Assembly: GCA_964429135.1 (NCBI GenBank)
Contig: CAYSAU010000001.1
Location: 186,001 to 250,000 of the forward strand
DNA: 64,000 bases
DNA from: CAZSDU01 sp964429135
Lineage (GTDB): Bacteria > Bacteroidota > Bacteroidia > Bacteroidales > FEN-979
Direction: 5' to 3'
Shown here piece after piece: positions 17,407-26,403 of the stretch. Under the pieces are notes generated by a model, which did not search any database, had not been told where the DNA came from, and saw only the letters and a program-made list of their open reading frames with translations. Position 1 is the first letter of the stretch. Each line of letters starts with the position of its first letter. Made by a program: the position numbers and the translations under genes.

Positions 17407-17795
17407 ATGACCTGCTTTTCTTTGATTGCGATCGATTCAATTTCAATCAAGACACCCAGGGGTAATTTAACTACCGCGTAGGCAGCTCTGGCAGGTGGAT
17501 TTTCGGGATAGTATTTTCCGTAAACGGCATTCATGGAAGCAAAGTCATTCATATCGCTGAGCAGACAGGTGGATTTGACCACATTCTGATAGGAGTAGCC
17601 TGCTTCTTTCAGGATGGCTCCTATGTTTTTCATCACCTGTTCCGTTTGCTCATTGATCCCGCCTTCAACAATTTTTCCGGTAAGTGGATCGATGGGGATT
17701 TGACCAGAAATGAATAACATGCCATTGGCTTCAACAGCCTGAGCGTATGGGCCAATAGCCTTTGGTGCTTGGGTAGTAGAGATAATTTTTTTCAT
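17403..17795 (-). CDS. ridA: RidA family reactive intermediate deaminase
   Basis: This 130-residue Rid protein hydrolyses reactive enamine/imine intermediates such as 2-aminoacrylate. It opens with MKKIISTTQAPKAIGPYAQAV and has the catalytic Arg in NPPARAAYAVVKLPLG and the final IEIESIAI. The ATG at 17795 is preferred over an upstream in-frame ATG at 17831, which would overlap lptD. It follows lptD by 25 bases on the same strand and is probably co-transcribed with it. Confidence 0.95.
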   Translation of the reverse strand: MKKIISTTQAPKAIGPYAQAVEANGMLFISGQIPIDPLTGKIVEGGINEQTEQVMKNIGAILKEAGYSYQNVVKSTCLLSDMNDFASMNAVYGKYYPENPPARAAYAVVKLPLGVLIEIESIAIKEKQVI

Positions 17796-17820
17796 AAAAA
17801 AATATTTAAGTAATGAATGA

Positions 17821-20439
17821 TTAATCGGCAAAGTCTCTGAAATCTTTCTTTTTATTCAGCTTCAGGTCCTGTAAAACAGATGCTTTCACATTGATGGAAA
17901 AATTCCAGCTTTGCTGGGCTCCTTTTGGAATCCATCCAAACCTCATTTCCCAGCAATGCAGATCGCGGTACAGATCAATGGAAGTATAGGAAAGCTGTCC
18001 ATTGACAAAATCCCATCCGGTTGTCAAGCTGATTTTCCATTTTGGTGTTATGTTTAACTGACCGCTAAACCCCAGTGTTTGTATAATTTTTCCTTTTCTT
18101 TGTTTACTGCTGGCATCAAAGGCCTTTGTATAGCTGAAATTATAGTTGATACTGAAACTCCAGGGGATATCAAAATCCACGTAATAGTCATAATAGTCAA
18201 TCACGTCCTGTCTTTCCCGGGCTGTTCCTTTATCTGGTTTTTTCTTACTCTTCACCTTGTCAGAGGAGAGGCTATAGTTCAGGCCGATATCCCATCTTGT
18301 ATTATCCAGATTCAGCAATCTCCGGTGGGCTTTCCATTCCGTTACATTGATCCTACGGTTCATGGAGTCATGGGCATAAATATCCCAGGAGCTGGAATAT
18401 TGAATGGTAAGACCTTTAATAATTGAACTTCGGCCACTCATGGTCAATGGGGACCAGTTGAGGGAATCTCGGGCAAGATCATAGGAGATGCGGAAGGAGA
18501 AATCATCGATGAGCGCGATTTTTTTATATCCCGTGAGGGTATCCTTCCTGTTCCTGACTTTCATTTCCAGGTTGTTGCTCAGGGCGATGGAGACCAGTCC
18601 TGATTTTTGTCCCGGAGGGCCACCGTAAATGCCATTCTGAAATATTGAGTATCGTTCGGGATTTACACGGTTGGTATCGTTTTCGATATATTTCCAGTAA
18701 CCCATGGTGGGGGAACCCCAGTTGGGGGTATAGGAGAAGCTGACAGAAGGGGTCAGCATATGCCGGATGGCCACAATGGGGCCTCCTTTAAACTGGTACA
18801 TGCCGTATAATCTGGTATTCAGGGAAGAGGAAACGTTGAAATCAAAGGCGTTGGCAAATCCATAAACCGTATCGGTTTTATAATATCCGGCAATGGTATC
18901 TGTAGCTGTAAGAACGGCAGGGACATATCTTTTTCTGATGGTGGAAAAGTACATACGGTCTGTCATATTCAGGGAGTTGGTCCAGTTGAAGTACTTCAGC
19001 ACCCTGAAGGTTCCGCTGATGGGTATGCTGTGCCGGATTCCGTTTTGCAATTTTTTCTGCCAACCCGGTTTGAATATTAGGGAATCATAGGTATTGTACT
19101 GATTTTCCATATCCAGGTTATACTTTGTACTGATCTGTTCATACCAGCGTAGCTTTCCGACCGGGTTTTTACGTCGAAGGGGATAAAACTGGTTGACAGA
19201 GAAAGCGATCTGGGGGAGGGTAACATTGAATACTTTGGTCAAAGTGTTCTGACTATGGCCGAAATTAAGGTTTAGAAAGTACTTACCGGCGAAATTGGTG
19301 GAATAGTTAATACTTGACTGAAAAGTATTGCTGAGGTAAGCTTCCGTGCTTGAGGATGGATTGTATTTATTGAAAGTATTGCTCACGATGTTGACATTGG
19401 CGGAAAAACTGCTTCTCGGTCTGGCTTTCGGATCCTGGTTATGGGTCCATCGGATCCGAAAATCGTTGGATTTCTGAAAATCAGGAGAGTCGGCCTCTCC
19501 GATTCGGTTCTGGGCATAGCTGATGTTGATCAGTCCATTGTAGTGATACCGATTGTTATAGGTAAAGGTAGGCTTGATAGCCCAGCTTCCTCGGGTGTAT
19601 ATGTCACCCTGGATTTTAAGGTCCATGTATTGGTTGATTGCCCAATAATAGCCCATATTTTCAAAAAAGAAACCCCGGTTATTCGATTCTCCGTATGTGG
19701 GTAATAGAATTCCGGAACGCTGACCGGTCCGGTTAGGGAAAAATCCGAAAGGAATCAGCAGGGGTGTAGGGACACCGGCGATTTCCATATAGGCAGGACC
19801 GGTAACTACTTTTTTCCCTGGGATGACCTTTGCTTTGTTAAAGCGGAAAGCAAAATGCGGATGTTCTTCCAGATCGCAGGTTGTATAGGATCCATCCTTA
19901 ATATAGGTGACGTCATTTTCCATTTTTTTTACAATACTGCCATGCAGATAACCCTCGTCCTGTTTGGTAATAACGGTATTGATATACCCCCGCTTGGTGG
20001 TATAATTGTAATTGATCTTTTTGGATTTGAATGTCTGGGAGCCTTCAGTAAATTCAGGCACTCCCTGGTCTTTCCCGGTGGAATCGGGAACCCCTTCCGC
20101 AAAAACATGATTTTTTGGGAAATCAATTTCCACGTAAGCGGCTTTAAGACTGATATCCTTATATTTGATATCGGCTTCCTGAAAGAGGTAAACTCTCTGT
20201 GACTTCAGGTCGAACCTGAGTGAATCTTTGGAAGCATAATCCACTTTGGCTTCTAGCTTAGGTTTACTTTTTGGCTGTGTTTTCAGGCTGTCATCCAGTG
20301 ATTTAGATACTGATGACAATGAATCCTGCTTTCTTTGTCCGATCGTATCCTGGGCTTGAAGACCGAACAAGGGCCACAGGAGGATTAGGAAGAAAAAAAG
20401 AGAACGGAGGGAAGATCGTGTTAATAATTTCGTTAACAA
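17821..20439 (-). CDS. lptD: LPS-assembly protein LptD (OstA/Imp family)
   Basis: This 872-residue outer-membrane protein has a signal peptide (residues 1-29, ending FGLQAQ) and a periplasmic OstA-like beta-taco region (about residues 60-200: KDISLKAAYVEIDFPKNHVFAEG, RGYINTVITKQDEGYLHG). A large C-terminal barrel follows, with LIPFGFFPNRTGQRSGILLPTYG at its start and repeated aromatic strands. The family inserts LPS into the outer leaflet together with LptE. The length is typical of Bacteroidota. Divergently transcribed from the amidase gene; ridA lies downstream. Confidence 0.9.
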   Translation of the reverse strand: MLTKLLTRSSLRSLFFFLILLWPLFGLQAQDTIGQRKQDSLSSVSKSLDDSLKTQPKSKPKLEAKVDYASKDSLRFDLKSQRVYLFQEADIKYKDISLKAAYVEIDFPKNHVFAEGVPDSTGKDQGVPEFTEGSQTFKSKKINYNYTTKRGYINTVITKQDEGYLHGSIVKKMENDVTYIKDGSYTTCDLEEHPHFAFRFNKAKVIPGKKVVTGPAYMEIAGVPTPLLIPFGFFPNRTGQRSGILLPTYGESNNRGFFFENMGYYWAINQYMDLKIQGDIYTRGSWAIKPTFTYNNRYHYNGLINISYAQNRIGEADSPDFQKSNDFRIRWTHNQDPKARPRSSFSANVNIVSNTFNKYNPSSSTEAYLSNTFQSSINYSTNFAGKYFLNLNFGHSQNTLTKVFNVTLPQIAFSVNQFYPLRRKNPVGKLRWYEQISTKYNLDMENQYNTYDSLIFKPGWQKKLQNGIRHSIPISGTFRVLKYFNWTNSLNMTDRMYFSTIRKRYVPAVLTATDTIAGYYKTDTVYGFANAFDFNVSSSLNTRLYGMYQFKGGPIVAIRHMLTPSVSFSYTPNWGSPTMGYWKYIENDTNRVNPERYSIFQNGIYGGPPGQKSGLVSIALSNNLEMKVRNRKDTLTGYKKIALIDDFSFRISYDLARDSLNWSPLTMSGRSSIIKGLTIQYSSSWDIYAHDSMNRRINVTEWKAHRRLLNLDNTRWDIGLNYSLSSDKVKSKKKPDKGTARERQDVIDYYDYYVDFDIPWSFSINYNFSYTKAFDASSKQRKGKIIQTLGFSGQLNITPKWKISLTTGWDFVNGQLSYTSIDLYRDLHCWEMRFGWIPKGAQQSWNFSINVKASVLQDLKLNKKKDFRDFAD

Positions 20440-20469
20440 CTTCTTTTCTGAATTCCAGGGTTTATATTC

Positions 20470-20477
20470 TATCTTTG
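20470..20477 (+). promoter_or_regulatory. -7 box upstream of the amidase gene
   Basis: TATCTTTG on the + strand matches the Bacteroidota -7 consensus. It lies 130 bases before the chosen amidase ATG, in the divergent gap with lptD. No -33 element was recognised. Confidence 0.35.
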
Positions 20478-20606
20478 TTTTGAAATCAAATTCAGAATAA
20501 AAAGGCGTTATAGACCGTTATTCTTCTGGTTTCAAAACTAATCAAAATATCAAGACAATTGGTTTTTTTAAGATACTTTAACAAACGGCAGTCACGAATT
20601 CGGCTA

Positions 20607-21773
20607 ATGACAGGCTTTTTGCTATGTTTATTGTTATTTTTTCCGGGTATTTCAAATCTATACGCACAGAAACGAAACACAATCCGGAAAATTGTGATCG
20701 ATGCCGGGCATGGTGGCCATGATCCCGGCGCCCTGGGGCGGATAGCGAAAGAAAAAAACATCAATCTGGGTATCGCCCTGAAACTGGGGAATATGATCCA
20801 GCGGAATTTACGGGACGTCAAAGTGATTTATACCAGAGACAGGGATTATTTTGTTGAACTGCATCGCCGCGCTGAAATAGCGAATGACAATAAAGCAGAT
20901 CTTTTCATATCCATTCATTGCAATGCTAACAAGCAAAAAACCCTTAAGGGTTCAGAAACTTATGTTATGGGATTGCATAAATCACAGGCAAATCTTGAAA
21001 TTGCCAAACTTGAAAACGCATCTATCCTACTGGAAACGGATTATTCTGCCCGTTATGAAGGATTTGATCCAAACTCTGATGAATCCTATATTATTTTTTC
21101 ACTTTATCAGAATTCAAATCTTGATCAAAGCATGGAATTTGCTGCTGAAATCATGGATCAACTCGAATCTCGCACGGGTTTGAATAACAGAGGGGTCAGG
21201 CAGGCAGGCTTTATCGTTCTTTATAAAACGGCCATGCCTAGTGTCCTGGTTGAATCCGGCTATCTCAGTAATCCATCGGATGAAGCATTTCTGGTTTCTG
21301 ACAGGGGTCAGGAATATATTGCCACTGCCATATACAAAGCATTCAAAAACTTTAAAGAGAAAATTGAGAATCCGGGTTCTACGGAAACCCTGCTTTCCAA
21401 ATCATATATTCCAAAACGGGAAACAATCCAGGTCGTGAAACCAGCCTATGACAGTTCTCCCGAAATAAAAAAGGAAAAGCCGGTAAAACAAGGATCATCC
21501 GAAAAGTTGTCCTTTCGTGTACAGATCGCTTCTTCAAGCATGGATCTCGGATCCGAAGCACCAAAGGTTACCGGGATCAGAGAAGTCAAGATGTACCGGC
21601 ATAAAGGCATGTTCAAATATACGGTGGGAGATGAGGCTAACCTGGCTGATGCCCAGCGTTTACTGGCTGAAGTAAAACGAAAGGGGATAAAGGATGCCTT
21701 TATCGTCATTTTCAGAGACAATGAACGGATTTCTGAGGAGGAAGCAAATCGTTTGCTGGAAAAACGAAGGTAA
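20607..21773 (+). CDS. N-acetylmuramoyl-L-alanine amidase with C-terminal SPOR domain
   Basis: From the ATG at 20607 the product is 388 residues, with a signal peptide (MTGFLLCLLLFFPGISNLYAQ). A TTG at 20559 would add 16 residues with no signal character. The amidase_3 zinc domain has IDAGHGGHDPGA, the Glu in HRRAEIAN, SIHCNA and VLVESGYLSNPSDE. It cleaves the peptide stem from muramic acid in peptidoglycan turnover and cell separation. The last 75 residues (LSFRVQIASSSMDLG to GIKDAFIVIFRDNERI) form a SPOR domain, which binds denuded septal glycan and would direct the enzyme to the division site. Confidence 0.93.
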   Translation: MTGFLLCLLLFFPGISNLYAQKRNTIRKIVIDAGHGGHDPGALGRIAKEKNINLGIALKLGNMIQRNLRDVKVIYTRDRDYFVELHRRAEIANDNKADLFISIHCNANKQKTLKGSETYVMGLHKSQANLEIAKLENASILLETDYSARYEGFDPNSDESYIIFSLYQNSNLDQSMEFAAEIMDQLESRTGLNNRGVRQAGFIVLYKTAMPSVLVESGYLSNPSDEAFLVSDRGQEYIATAIYKAFKNFKEKIENPGSTETLLSKSYIPKRETIQVVKPAYDSSPEIKKEKPVKQGSSEKLSFRVQIASSSMDLGSEAPKVTGIREVKMYRHKGMFKYTVGDEANLADAQRLLAEVKRKGIKDAFIVIFRDNERISEEEANRLLEKRR

Positions 21774-21785
21774 TTGTTAAATTTG
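21752..21785 (+). promoter_or_regulatory. Promoter of the MCE protein gene, inside the amidase 3' end
   Basis: TTTG (21752-21755), a 22-base spacer and TAAATTTG (21778-21785) match both Bacteroidota promoter elements. The predicted start is about 15 bases before the TTG start codon of the MCE gene. It would allow separate expression from the amidase. Confidence 0.6.
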
Positions 21786-21807
21786 TATGCTATTTAATTG
21801 AACAACA

Positions 21808-22755
21808 TTGAAAATCAGGAAAGAATTTAAAATCGGGATTGTTTTTGTGATTGCCACAGCAATCCTGATCTGGGGTCTTATGTACCTGAAAGGCATAGAG
21901 CTCTTAAAAACCAGCAGAACATTCTATGCTTCTTATGATCATGTCAACGGATTGGTGGTGGCCAACCCTGTTTCCATCAAAGGATTACAAGTCGGACAGG
22001 TGAAAAAGGTTTATTTTGACCCCCGTGATCCCCATAAGATCATTGTAGAGCTATATATCCTGGGCGATTATCCCATCCCGAAAAATTCTTATGCCAGAAT
22101 ATTCAGTTCCAGTTTACTCGGATCACGGGAGATTGAAATTATCCCGGGTGATTCAAAAGTTATGGCCATGGATAAAGATACCCTGCTGGCGCAAACTGAA
22201 GCAACTCTCGGAGAAGAAGTCAACCGTCAGATCTTGCCCTTGAAGAAAAAGGCGGAAAACCTGATCAGCTCCATCGATACCGTAGCCACTATCATCCAAC
22301 AGGTATTGAATAAAAATACACGGGAAAATCTCGTTCAGGCCATTGAACATGTCAAACAAACCCTAGAAAATATTGCTCATACTACCCATAACCTGGATAC
22401 CCTGATCGGATCCCAGCGGAATAACCTGAGCGATATCATCATGAATTTTGAGTCCATCACGAATAATCTTAAACAGAATAACGGGAAAATCTCCAACATC
22501 CTGAACAATTTTTCCAATATCAGCGATTCCCTGGCTAAAGCCAGAATTCCCTATACCCTGGCACAGGTGAACAAAGCCGTGGCCGATGTGGATTCTGTAT
22601 TAATAAGGATCAATAGGGGAGAAGGAACAGTCGGACAGTTGTTGAATAATGATAAACTCTACCAGGAAGTGGAAAAAGCTGCACGGGATTTGAATTTGCT
22701 TCTGGAAGACATCAAAGCCAATCCTAAAAAGTATGTAAAGGTCTCAGTGTTTTAA
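21808..22755 (+). CDS. MCE/MlaD family lipid-transport protein
   Basis: This 315-residue protein has one N-terminal TM helix (IGIVFVIATAILIWGLMYL) and an MCE domain (about residues 37-115: FYASYDHVNGLVVANPVSI, KGLQVGQVKKVYFD, RIFSSSLLGSREIEI). A long helical tail follows, with repeated NLDTLI and NILNNFSNISDSL heptad-like segments and an MlaD-type GTVGQLLNNDKLY motif. MlaD-like subunits form hexameric rings that shuttle phospholipids between membranes with an MlaE/MlaF ABC transporter, which is not in this window. The start is a TTG; no other plausible start precedes the TM helix. Confidence 0.9.
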   Translation: MKIRKEFKIGIVFVIATAILIWGLMYLKGIELLKTSRTFYASYDHVNGLVVANPVSIKGLQVGQVKKVYFDPRDPHKIIVELYILGDYPIPKNSYARIFSSSLLGSREIEIIPGDSKVMAMDKDTLLAQTEATLGEEVNRQILPLKKKAENLISSIDTVATIIQQVLNKNTRENLVQAIEHVKQTLENIAHTTHNLDTLIGSQRNNLSDIIMNFESITNNLKQNNGKISNILNNFSNISDSLAKARIPYTLAQVNKAVADVDSVLIRINRGEGTVGQLLNNDKLYQEVEKAARDLNLLLEDIKANPKKYVKVSVF

Positions 22756-22800
22756 GCGCCATCAAGAGGCAGGCAGGAAGAAAAACAGCGATGGCCGGAT

Positions 22801-24309
22801 TCAGGGTGTAAAAATATCCTCTTTACTGCGGGGACGATGATCATCAAGCCATTTAAAATTTTTCAGTTTTAAATCATAGGGGGAAATGTCTTTTTCCGGC
22901 CACATGGTGGCAGTCGGGCGGTCAAGGTAAGTGATGGTCTGGATTTCATTATGCTCGAGAAAGATCAGCATATCACTGGATACAGCTTTATTGATCCCGA
23001 TCAGCGACTTATCTTCTTCACGAACATAATATATGGTCTCCGCATTTCCCAGCACATTGACTTTATAGATTTCTTTGTTCCTGAACTTTGCCATGATGTT
23101 CCGACCTTTGATTTGGTTAAATTTATTGGTGTCGTCCTGAGAGATGATGAAGGCAGCATTGAAAAGTTTCAAAGAATCGGGCTGACCTCCGGCAATGGTC
23201 ATGGTCATGGAATCGGCAGTCAACTGGTTTTTATCCGACCAGACCACCGGGTCATGGTACATGGTCATGGAAGAATCCTTTCCGTGATAAACCAGAGAAT
23301 CTGCCTTGCCCTGAAGATCGTCGCGGAAAAATTTCACTTTATAATAGCAAAAAATGTTTTTAATATTTTGGGTAGTATCAAAGGTCGCTCTTATTGTATC
23401 CGAATGCATGAAAAGGGAATCATTTTTATCGATCATGATCATCTGGGCACGATCGGTCATGAAGGCAAATCCTTTTTTTCGCTGGATTTCACCATAATTC
23501 CCCTTTAAAATGACATTCTGGGTCGTGTCTTTAAGGAATGCATTCTGAAAGACCTGACCAAAACCGTTTTTTCGCTCGTAATAAAGGCTGTCACCGGTGA
23601 GGTACTGGTCTTTATGAAATATCTTGGCTTTTTCCCGGAAACGGGCGACATCTGTCCGTGTATCGTACCAACCATTTTCACAGTAAATGGAGTCCTCCTT
23701 ATCAATACTTACGATATCCGAGGGCCCATAAAAATAGGAGGTTTCCGTGACGGTATTATACATCAGGGTATCCGAACGCATGATATATTCTGGGTTGATC
23801 AGCATGACCTTATGCTTGAAAAAGAACTGCTTCAGGTCGGTATAATAATACCCATGCTTGCTGACAAGGATGTTTTCCTCGTTGACGATTTTCCCCCAGT
23901 AATCATATTGGGCGATTCGTGTATTCCGGTCATAAACGAGGGTATCAGTCGTCAGTATGGTCTGGTTATCAATCAACCTGACATTGCTGAATATCCTTGC
24001 AATCCTGGTATTGCCATCGTATTTCAGGGAATCCCCGAACATATTCAGGGTGTCGCTGATACGGATATGTACATGGCCAAATGCGAGAACATGGTTCAGG
24101 GATTCGTTCATATACGCTGAGTCGCAGTATAGATTGGCGCTGTCGTGGGTAAATTTCACATGACCAATAATCCGCTGGACGTCCTTAAAATCTTTGTTGT
24201 ATTCCCAGGTATTGGCGCTATCCAGGATGATCTTGGTCCGCTCCTGGGCAAAGCCGGAAAAGAAAAAATAGAAAAAGAACAGGGTGATGGTAAACCTGAT
24301 TCCTGACAT
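22801..24309 (-). CDS. OstA-like (LptA/LptD N-terminal fold) periplasmic protein
   Basis: This 502-residue protein has a signal peptide (MSGIRFTITLFFFYFFFSGFA). The body is a repetitive beta-jellyroll of the OstA type: units such as VKFTHDSANLYCDSAYMNES, DTLNMFGDSLKYDGNTRIARI, TLVYDRNTRIAQYDYWGKIV and DSLYYERKNGFGQVFQNA recur about every 30-40 residues. This large OstA-like family is characteristic of Bacteroidota and is thought to bridge LPS across the periplasm as LptA does. Its location near lptD and the MCE gene supports an outer-membrane lipid role. Confidence 0.8.
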   Translation of the reverse strand: MSGIRFTITLFFFYFFFSGFAQERTKIILDSANTWEYNKDFKDVQRIIGHVKFTHDSANLYCDSAYMNESLNHVLAFGHVHIRISDTLNMFGDSLKYDGNTRIARIFSNVRLIDNQTILTTDTLVYDRNTRIAQYDYWGKIVNEENILVSKHGYYYTDLKQFFFKHKVMLINPEYIMRSDTLMYNTVTETSYFYGPSDIVSIDKEDSIYCENGWYDTRTDVARFREKAKIFHKDQYLTGDSLYYERKNGFGQVFQNAFLKDTTQNVILKGNYGEIQRKKGFAFMTDRAQMIMIDKNDSLFMHSDTIRATFDTTQNIKNIFCYYKVKFFRDDLQGKADSLVYHGKDSSMTMYHDPVVWSDKNQLTADSMTMTIAGGQPDSLKLFNAAFIISQDDTNKFNQIKGRNIMAKFRNKEIYKVNVLGNAETIYYVREEDKSLIGINKAVSSDMLIFLEHNEIQTITYLDRPTATMWPEKDISPYDLKLKNFKWLDDHRPRSKEDIFTP

Positions 24310-24329
24310 GATTCATTAAATATCTCCTG

Positions 24330-24337
24330 CAAAGCTA
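24330..24337 (-). promoter_or_regulatory. -7 box of the OstA-like gene promoter
   Basis: On the minus strand TAGCTTTG matches TAnnTTTG, 21 bases upstream of the start codon. It is divergent with the gatE -7 box. Confidence 0.4.
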
Positions 24338-24379
24338 ATGAAATCTTGAGGAAATCCATTTCCGTGTTCAAGAAATCCC

Positions 24380-24387
24380 TAATTTTG
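24380..24387 (+). promoter_or_regulatory. -7 box of the gatE-gatD promoter
   Basis: TAATTTTG on the + strand matches TAnnTTTG, 33 bases before the ATG at 24420. If used, it puts the transcript start near 24394. Confidence 0.4.
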
Positions 24388-24419
24388 AAGTCCTCTATTA
24401 ATTGCTACTACGCTTCAAT

Positions 24420-26390
24420 ATGAAACAGAAATTTGACCCCAAACACAATCATGCCAATACCCGGAAAGACATCGGTTATATCCCGCGAAAAAAAGCCGGT
24501 CTTAAAGATTACCAGCGCATTGGTTTTATGTCGGGACTGGAAGTTCATCAGCAATTGCTGACCAAAGAAAAATTATTTTGTCATTGTCCCGCCGGGATTT
24601 ATCAGAAAGCCGATGATTTTGATGCCGAACTGATCCGTCACATGCGCCCCACTTTATCGGAGCTGGGTGAATATGACGGCACGGCCCTGATGGAATTTAA
24701 AACCCGTAAAGAAATCATCTACCGGATAAAAAATGAAACGGCCTGTACTTACGAAGTTGATGATACTCCGCCTTTCCCCCTGAACAGAGAGGCCCTGGAT
24801 ATTGCCCTTGAAATTTCACTTCTGGCTAAACTTAAAATTGTCGGGGAAGTTCACATTACCCGTAAGCAGTATCTTGATGGCAGCATCCCGACAGGTTTTC
24901 AACGCACGGCCATCATCGGCGTGGAAGGGGAAATTCCCCTGAAGAATAAAAAAATCAGGTTGATACAGCTCAGTCTTGAAGAAGACTCTTGTAGGGAAGT
25001 TTCAGATATTGGCCATACCCGTATCTATCGCACCGACCGCCTGGGCATGCCCCTGATCGAGACCGTCACTTACCCTGATTGTTCCACACCGGACGAGGTG
25101 AAAGAAGCCTGTGATTATATTCGTTTCCTGAACCGTAGTACCGGGAAAGTCAGGACAGGAATCGGTGCAGGGAGGGAGGATGTCAACGTAAGCTGCAGCG
25201 GGGGGACAAGGGTGGAAATCAAGGGCGTTGCGCATACCCGATGGATTCCTGAATTGACGCATAACGAATGTTTTCGTCAGTGGGCTTTGCTGCATGTCAG
25301 GGATTTACTGCAGAAAAAAGTTGAAGATCCGCAAAAATGGAAGATCCAGTCCAGTGAACTGAATTTTTATATGTTTGCTTTTCCTTGCCAGGCCATCATG
25401 GAAGCAGAGCATCAAGGATATAAAATAATGGGGGTCAACCTTCCCGATTTTCAGGGGATACTTTCCCATTTCACCCAGCCCGGAAAAATGTTTGCCGACG
25501 AAATCAGTGAACGTCTGAAGGTCATAGCCTGCCTTGAGCAGCCGAACATGATCCACAGCGAAGAAATGGAGGTTTCTATTGCCGAAAACGACATGGATAA
25601 GATCAGGGCGGTTTTGAAAGCAAAGGAAACCGATGCCCAGATCATCTTCTGGGGACCTGAAGCCGACCTTAAAACTGCCTTAGAAACGATAGAAGAACGT
25701 TGTTTGATGGCCTTTGCTGGTGTTCCTAATGAAACCCGGAAAGGCTTACCAGACGGGACGACGATATTTGAACGGGTGCTCCCTGGCGCAGACCGCATGT
25801 ATCCGGATACCGATTCAAAACCTATTCCTCTGGCCGATTCACATATCACCAGATTATCGGAAAAATTGCCAACGGATATTGTCGAACGTTACCGCCAGCT
25901 AAAAAAATGGGGTATTCCCGAGGATACTTATTATTATATTTTCACCAAGAACCATTACCCGGTGATTGAAAAAATTGTACGGGAGCTGAAGGTGAAACCT
26001 GTATTCGCCGGTACTTTTTTCGGGCATTACATGAAATGGGTGGAGGGACATTATCACTGCCCGGGGAAATTCAATTTTAACCTCATCTACGAGTTGTTCC
26101 GCTTCATGCTCGAGAACAAACTCAGCCTGGAACTGATGAAGTTGATGATCCCGGTGATCTATGAGCACCCCAAAATGGATTTTGAATCGGTGTTAACGAG
26201 TATAAAATTTAAAAAAATTCCAGGAGAAGAGATTCTGACCCATATTCCTTTCCTGAAGAAAAAATTCAGGACCATCCGAAGGTCAGCTATACAAACACAT
26301 GAAGAAAACTGGATCATGGGCCAGCTGAGGACCATGGCAGTCGGTAATATCTCACTCAATGAACTCAAAAAAGCAATTTCAGAAAACTAA
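24420..26390 (+). CDS. gatE: Glu-tRNA(Gln) amidotransferase subunit E (archaeal type)
   Basis: This 656-residue subunit binds and phosphorylates Glu-tRNA(Gln) and receives ammonia from GatD. It has the GatB-like core (GLEVHQQLLTKEKLFCHCP, then TACTYEVDDTPPFPLN, and LIQLSLEEDSCRE for the metal/ATP site) and VRTGIGAGREDVNVS. An AspRS-type GAD insertion domain (around residues 385-450, AENDMDKIRAVLKAKETDAQI) distinguishes GatE from GatB. A helical YqeY-like tail ends the protein. The ATG at 24420 follows a TTG at 24402 that is less likely. GatE is known chiefly from archaea, which makes this gene notable here. gatD begins at or just after its stop. Confidence 0.93.
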   Translation: MKQKFDPKHNHANTRKDIGYIPRKKAGLKDYQRIGFMSGLEVHQQLLTKEKLFCHCPAGIYQKADDFDAELIRHMRPTLSELGEYDGTALMEFKTRKEIIYRIKNETACTYEVDDTPPFPLNREALDIALEISLLAKLKIVGEVHITRKQYLDGSIPTGFQRTAIIGVEGEIPLKNKKIRLIQLSLEEDSCREVSDIGHTRIYRTDRLGMPLIETVTYPDCSTPDEVKEACDYIRFLNRSTGKVRTGIGAGREDVNVSCSGGTRVEIKGVAHTRWIPELTHNECFRQWALLHVRDLLQKKVEDPQKWKIQSSELNFYMFAFPCQAIMEAEHQGYKIMGVNLPDFQGILSHFTQPGKMFADEISERLKVIACLEQPNMIHSEEMEVSIAENDMDKIRAVLKAKETDAQIIFWGPEADLKTALETIEERCLMAFAGVPNETRKGLPDGTTIFERVLPGADRMYPDTDSKPIPLADSHITRLSEKLPTDIVERYRQLKKWGIPEDTYYYIFTKNHYPVIEKIVRELKVKPVFAGTFFGHYMKWVEGHYHCPGKFNFNLIYELFRFMLENKLSLELMKLMIPVIYEHPKMDFESVLTSIKFKKIPGEEILTHIPFLKKKFRTIRRSAIQTHEENWIMGQLRTMAVGNISLNELKKAISEN

Positions 26391-26403
26391 AATTCAGATC
26401 GGG

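Noticed and set aside
22756..22800. Possible terminator between the MCE and OstA-like genes
   Set aside because: Only a weak CCATC/GATGG pairing is present, with no T-run.
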